Assembly (NCBI GenBank): GCA_002399025.1
Contig: DHCV01000027.1
Coordinates: 1 to 64,000 of the forward strand
Reading direction: 5' to 3'
Length of the DNA: 64,000 bases
Source of the DNA: Bacteroidales bacterium UBA4893
GTDB taxonomy: Bacteria; Bacteroidota; Bacteroidia; Bacteroidales; P3
In this document: positions 60,002 to 64,000 of the stretch, one piece after another
Layout: each line of letters begins with the position of its first letter
Position numbering within the stretch: position 1 is the stretch's first letter
Translations under genes and position numbers: made by a program
The notes under the pieces: generated by a model
What the model saw: only the letters and a program-made list of their open reading frames with translations
Told to the model about the DNA's origin: nothing
Database searches by the model: none

Positions 60002-61273
60002 TTACTTCTTATATGAAGCAATAAAATCCTTTATGATATTACAGAAATCAAGATGTTTTGTAAAGGAAAGTCCTTCTCCATTATCATAAATAGTATGATA
60101 CTCATTATATTCGCATCCAAAAGTAAAAAGAAAGAAGGCTGGAACTCCTTTTTGAACAAAAGGACAATGATCGGAATTGCAACTCTCCCCTCCAATCCTT
60201 ATTTCATTAAAATATCTCTTCGTTTCATTAATTTCTTTCATCGTTTTAGAAGCATCAAACTCCTTTTCACCATTAATAAGTGCAATACCTCCCGACCCTG
60301 TTCCACACATATCCATATTGAATAGGAATTTAACTTTTGTCAAATCTATTAAAGGGTTTTCAGCAGCGAATTTAGAGCCTAAAAGTCCTATTTCTTCGGC
60401 AGTTGTGAAAATAAAAACTATAGAATAATCGGAAGGGTTTTGGGAGTAGTATTTAGCCAAGTCGAGCAGCACAGCAACACCTGAGGCATTATCGTTAGCA
60501 CCTGGGAAAAAACAATCTTCTCCAATTTTACCAAGATGATCGTAATGAGCAGTAAACACATAAAAACTATCTTTATGTACCTTACCCTCAACCATTCCCC
60601 ATACATTTTGAGTTTCATAATCTTCTACCCAATTAGATTTAATTGATAGTTCCAAGTAGTCAATCTTCTTACTAAACTCTTTATCTTTGAGCATAATGAT
60701 AGGAAAGTTATACTTTAATCTTCCGGAGAAGAATTGCATCTTATCACAATTCTGAATAATAAAAATTTGAGGAGAAATTTCTTTTTCATTTAATAGTCTT
60801 ATTAAGCTATGAACTTTCACATAATCAACTTCTTTCACATCAAATAAAAGAACTTTACCATTGTATTTTTCTAAATTTTCTAAATCTTTTTCTTTCGAAA
60901 AATCTATTTTTATTGGCTTTACATTTTTTATTTTAAGCTCAACAGTTGGTGAAGAGCCATAAACTAAAAACTCTTCTCCTAATTTCAAATATGAACTATT
61001 GATTGAATGAAGCTTAAGAGTTGAAGAAAGAATATTATTTACATTTATTGGGAGCTTTTGTTGATATGGATAATTCATTATAGACTTAAGTCCACTCTTC
61101 ACAAGCTCTCTTTCAATGAAATTTGCAGCTTTTCTGTCTCCATCTTCTTGATATCCCCTACCCTTAAATTCTTTTGAAATTAGAGAGTCTAAACAATAAT
61201 GTGCATACTTATATGATTGTGCATTTAGAAAATTAGTTACTATAATAAATAGTATTAAAAGTTTAGTTTTCAT
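60002..61273 (-). CDS. Secreted M28-family zinc aminopeptidase-like protein
   Basis: 423 residues with a signal peptide (1-18). The catalytic M28 domain (about 225-420) has FTAHYDHLG, PGANDNASGVAVLLDLA, FIFTTAEEIGLLGSK, FNMDMCG and a final His in NSDHCPF, covering the zinc ligands and the catalytic Glu. A protease-associated-like insert occupies about 95-205. It would cleave N-terminal residues from peptides in the periplasm or outside. The DUF6973-like gene upstream is 4 nt away, so both are co-transcribed. Confidence 0.9.
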   Translation of the reverse strand: MKTKLLILFIIVTNFLNAQSYKYAHYCLDSLISKEFKGRGYQEDGDRKAANFIERELVKSGLKSIMNYPYQQKLPINVNNILSSTLKLHSINSSYLKLGEEFLVYGSSPTVELKIKNVKPIKIDFSKEKDLENLEKYNGKVLLFDVKEVDYVKVHSLIRLLNEKEISPQIFIIQNCDKMQFFSGRLKYNFPIIMLKDKEFSKKIDYLELSIKSNWVEDYETQNVWGMVEGKVHKDSFYVFTAHYDHLGKIGEDCFFPGANDNASGVAVLLDLAKYYSQNPSDYSIVFIFTTAEEIGLLGSKFAAENPLIDLTKVKFLFNMDMCGTGSGGIALINGEKEFDASKTMKEINETKRYFNEIRIGGESCNSDHCPFVQKGVPAFFLFTFGCEYNEYHTIYDNGEGLSFTKHLDFCNIIKDFIASYKK

Positions 61274-61277
61274 ATAT

Positions 61278-61889
61278 TTAGTTATTTGTTTGTATTAAAA
61301 CACGTTCATTTACCCAGTTTTTCATCCAAATTTCCTTGTTAATTATCATGTTATCAGTATTTAAGCTATTACCCTTAAGGTCTTTTTTAATCTTTCTTGC
61401 ATTTCCTTCTTTTATCTGATAACCAATCTCTTGTATTAGATGTTCATCATTAGTATTTCCAATTTTCAAAAACACAAAAATCCCTACCTCATTATTAAAT
61501 TTATCCATCCACTCCCCTGCTCTATCGTATCCAGAATTTCTTTTCTTGTAAAAGACCTTTTTATTATAGGACTCATAAATATTACCAAATCTTCTTGCCT
61601 TCTCAACTCCAATTTTACTTGAAAGCTTGTACATTAGATAGATATGCCTAAAGGCATCTTGTTCTCCTTCGGAAAAATTAGAATTTAAGTAACTTATATT
61701 TAATTGTTTATTTGAAAAACTACTTACCTGTTTAGATACTTTCTTTACTTTCAGAGATGAATTTGGATTTGATAATATCCATACTTTATCCTTAAAATCT
61801 AAACTCCAAAAAATCTTATTAAAATTTTGAGAAAAACTATTATGAAAAAAAAATACAAAAATAATAACAGTAAAAATTTTATTCTTCAT
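61278..61889 (-). CDS. Secreted DUF6973-like protein
   Basis: 203 residues from the Met at 61889, which gives a normal signal peptide (MKNKIFTVIIFVFFFHNSFS); an earlier Met at 61919 would add ten residues in front. The motif EGEQDAFRHIYLMYKLSSKIG (about 76-96 of this form) followed by ARRFGNIYES and EWMDKFNNEVG is typical of a helical family often named DUF6973, which has conserved Asp/Arg/His residues that look enzymatic but are uncharacterised. Assignment is from memory of the family. It heads the operon with the M28 peptidase. Confidence 0.72.
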   Translation of the reverse strand: MKNKIFTVIIFVFFFHNSFSQNFNKIFWSLDFKDKVWILSNPNSSLKVKKVSKQVSSFSNKQLNISYLNSNFSEGEQDAFRHIYLMYKLSSKIGVEKARRFGNIYESYNKKVFYKKRNSGYDRAGEWMDKFNNEVGIFVFLKIGNTNDEHLIQEIGYQIKEGNARKIKKDLKGNSLNTDNMIINKEIWMKNWVNERVLIQTNN

Positions 61890-62171
61890 TGGGATTTTTT
61901 TCTGAACTTTTTCTATCAAAAATTATTTTTCAAATTTCTTTACTCAAATTTGCTAATAAATTTTAACTATTCTTAACTATTATAGTTTATACTTTGTCAA
62001 TCTAATAGAAAATTTTCAATTCTCAATGTTAAAAAACAAAAAAATTATCCTCAAATATACTATAATAATTATCTGTTTACTACGGGTTTAAACTATGAAT
62101 TAAATGTTAAAATCTATAATTATTTGTTGTATTATTTTCTTTCAATTTTTCAATTTTGGAAGAAAAAATAC

Positions 62172-63119
62172 CTATTTTATCAATCCTAATTCTTTTGAAA
62201 TATCAAGCATCTTAATTATTGGTTTTTTTGCACTCTCAATTAATTCGTCATTCAAAATAATTTCAAATTTTTCCTCCTCAAGTGAAGCAAGAACCTTATC
62301 AATAGTATTAAGTTTCATATATTGACAATCATTACAAGCACAACTTTCATCCTGAGTAACTACAATAAACTCCTTATTTGGATTATCCTTCTTAAGTTGG
62401 TGTACAATCCCTGATTCTGTGGCAACTAAGAATTTTTTATTATCACTATTCTTAACATAATTAATCATTGCTGAGGTTGAACCTACATAGTCAGCAATTT
62501 TCAATACAGCATCATTACATTCAGGATGAGCAATTAAGATAGCATCAGGATGTTCTAATTTTTGTTTTAATGTAAATTCTGCTGTCAATAATTCATGAAC
62601 CTCACAAGTTCCATCCCAAAGAAGCATATCTCTTCCAGTTATTCTATTAATGTATCCACCTAAATTCTTATCAGGTGCAAATATAATTTTTTGTTCCTTT
62701 GGTATTGAGTTAACTATCTGAACTGCATTTCCAGAAGTACAAATTATATCGGATAAAGTTTTTATCTTTGCACTACAGTTAATATAGGAAATAACTATAT
62801 GATCAGGATTTTTTTCTTTGAATTTTCTAAACTCATCCTCAGGACAAGAATCTGCTAATGAACAACCTGCCTCTAAATCTGGAATTATTACTTTCTTCTT
62901 TGGATTAAGAATTTTGGCTGTTTCTCCCATAAAGTGAACACCACAAAAGAGAATTAAATCACTTTCAGCATCCTTTGCCTTATTTGCTAAATTTAAACTA
63001 TCCCCTATAAAATCCGCAATATCTTGTATTTCTGGTATTTGATAATAGTGAGCAAGAATAATAGCATTCTTCTCTTCTTTTAACTTTAAAATTCTTTTTA
63101 TTTTTTCTTCAGTAGTCAT
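62172..63119 (-). CDS. nadA: Quinolinate synthase
   Basis: 315 residues. Three conserved cysteines bind the [4Fe-4S] cluster: in LFCGVHFMGETAK, in WDGTCEVHE, and in the CxCxxC group ESCACNDCQYMKLNT. NAIILAHYYQIPEIQDIADFIGDS opens the first domain. It condenses iminoaspartate with dihydroxyacetone phosphate to give quinolinate for NAD synthesis. nadB and nadC are not in the window. It is the last minus-strand gene before the AT-rich stretch. Confidence 0.97.
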   Translation of the reverse strand: MTTEEKIKRILKLKEEKNAIILAHYYQIPEIQDIADFIGDSLNLANKAKDAESDLILFCGVHFMGETAKILNPKKKVIIPDLEAGCSLADSCPEDEFRKFKEKNPDHIVISYINCSAKIKTLSDIICTSGNAVQIVNSIPKEQKIIFAPDKNLGGYINRITGRDMLLWDGTCEVHELLTAEFTLKQKLEHPDAILIAHPECNDAVLKIADYVGSTSAMINYVKNSDNKKFLVATESGIVHQLKKDNPNKEFIVVTQDESCACNDCQYMKLNTIDKVLASLEEEKFEIILNDELIESAKKPIIKMLDISKELGLIK

Positions 63120-63613
63120 TTTTCTTTCGCTTAAATATATTAATACTTCTTTTTATAATAAATATAATGATTATTATAGCTTGTTAGTATGGTTGAAAAC
63201 TAATATTAGATTTTTTTGTTTTATCCAAAAAGATAATTCACCAAACAAGTTCTTAAAAAGTTCTTATATCCTATTTCATTATTAATTAACTAAATAAATT
63301 GGTTATTAACAAATATAACAATATAAGTTTTGTTGATAAATATATTATTGAATTCATATGATTTTTGTAGAAAACTCATTTGAAAACTTATTAATAAACC
63401 ACCAATTTATCCACAAAATTATATCATATAAAATTGATAAACAAATTTTCAACAAAAAATAATTAGATACTAACAATTATATGTAATAATTTTATGGTTT
63501 GAAAAATAATTAGTTGCAAAATAATTAGTATTTTTGCTAAGTATATTTTGATTTTATTATCAAAGAATTAAAGGTTAGATAGAGTATTTACACAAATTTA
63601 AAGTTATCAACAT
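63120..63613. other. Very AT-rich gene-free stretch with DnaA-box-like sites (possible origin)
   Basis: No coding frame. A perfect consensus DnaA box TTATCCACA is at 63407-63415. One-mismatch relatives are TTATTAACA at 63303-63311, TGTTGATAA (reverse strand TTATCAACA) at 63331-63339 and TTATCAACA at 63604-63612. A direct repeat AAGTTCTTA starts at 63247 and 63258, 11 bp apart. The whole stretch is extremely AT-rich and lies between divergent genes. This fits oriC but also an ordinary divergent promoter region. Confidence 0.4.
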
Positions 63614-64000
63614 ATGACAAATAATTCAAAAATTATTCCCATAGGCTCCGACCATGCAGGCTATGAATTAAAGGAATATTTAAAGCAAGAACTCTCAAAA
63701 TTAGGCTATAACCTTAAAGATTATGGAACTTTTTCATTAGATAGTTGCGATTATCCTGATTTTATTCATCCTTTGGCAAAGGATATTAATGATGGAGTTT
63801 ATCCATTAGGAATAATTATGTGTGGAAGTGGTAATGGGGTTCAAATGACTGCAAATAAATATATAAATGTTCGCTGTGCACTATGTTGGGAAGTGGAAAT
63901 TGCTTCTTTGGCAAGACAACATAATGATGCTAATATTTGTTCATTACCTGCAAGATTTGTTAGTAGGGAAGAGGGTTTAAAGATTGTAAAAACATTCTTG
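63614..64000 (+). CDS. rpiB: Ribose-5-phosphate isomerase B, 3' end cut by the window
   Basis: 129 codons from the ATG at 63614, open to the window edge. IGSDHAGYELKEYL (about 10-23) is the RpiB/LacAB start with the phosphate-binding Asp and His, and GIIMCGSGNGVQMTANK (about 66-82) contains the catalytic Cys70 and the anion loop; RQHNDANICSLPARF near 104-118 is also family-typical. It interconverts ribose 5-phosphate and ribulose 5-phosphate. About 15-20 residues are expected to be missing. It is divergent from nadA. Confidence 0.92.
   Translation, partial: MTNNSKIIPIGSDHAGYELKEYLKQELSKLGYNLKDYGTFSLDSCDYPDFIHPLAKDINDGVYPLGIIMCGSGNGVQMTANKYINVRCALCWEVEIASLARQHNDANICSLPARFVSREEGLKIVKTFL

Overview
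The window looks like chromosomal DNA of a low-GC member of the Bacteroidota, most likely the order Bacteroidales. Three kinds of evidence point there. Many genes are preceded by the phylum's -7 promoter element TAnnTTTG rather than by a Shine-Dalgarno site. Two giant secreted metalloproteases end in type IX secretion (T9SS) sorting domains. Several genes are of phylum-typical kinds: an HU-HIG DNA-binding protein, a DksA/TraR protein without its cysteine cluster, an ExbB/ExbD/ExbD set, a UpxY-like NusG paralogue, and a tyrosine ammonia-lyase resembling the one of Flavobacterium johnsoniae. No transposon, prophage, CRISPR array, tRNA or rRNA was seen.

Layout. 1-1620: start of a secreted protein cut by the window edge, a DUF6261-like gene, a 41/42-bp tandem array and a slightly GC-richer gene-free stretch. 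1621-15117: a long minus-strand operon for an aryl-polyene/flexirubin-type pigment. In transcription order it encodes ammonia-lyase, ketoreductase, ketosynthase (KS), acyl carrier protein (ACP), acyltransferase, methyltransferase, dehydratase, thioesterase, KS, truncated KS-like protein, ACP, KS, KS-like chain-length factor, small membrane protein, LolA-like carrier, second dehydratase and glycosyltransferase. The lyase would make 4-coumarate as starter, the KS/KR/DH set would build a conjugated polyene on ACP, and the LpxL-type acyltransferase, LolA-like protein and membrane proteins would place it in the envelope. No starter-activating ligase and no MMPL exporter are present here. 15270-19704: a secreted barrel-like protein, then an ECF sigma factor, its membrane anti-sigma partner and a surface protein. 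20168-25720: serS, rdgB, a DODA-type dioxygenase, a DUF2148 protein, a lipoprotein and a polytopic membrane protein. 25997-28018: dnaG. 28152-35158: two tandem M6 metalloproteases with T9SS signals. 35534-41152: tRNA methyltransferase, the ExbB/ExbD energy-coupling operon, a CorC-like protein, lspA and a DksA/TraR protein. 41566-51795: envC-like, dsbD, exonuclease, mnmA, dnaE, queG. 51810-63119: a NlpC/P60-like lipoprotein, a frameshifted HU gene, small secreted proteins, an AraC regulator, sppA behind a upxY-like gene, hutU, an M28 peptidase, a DUF6973-like protein and nadA. 63120-63613 is a very AT-rich gene-free stretch with DnaA-box-like sites, followed by rpiB, which runs off the window.

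The most unusual non-coding signal is a family of intergenic arrays with a strict 21- or 22-bp period (two DNA helical turns). Different loci use different short words, and several words recur between loci tens of kilobases apart. Other points of interest are the poly-T frameshift in the HU gene, the candidate replication origin at the right end (matching the strong minus-strand gene bias to its left), and -7 promoter elements lying only 4-5 nt upstream of the dnaG and mnmA start codons, suggesting leaderless transcripts.
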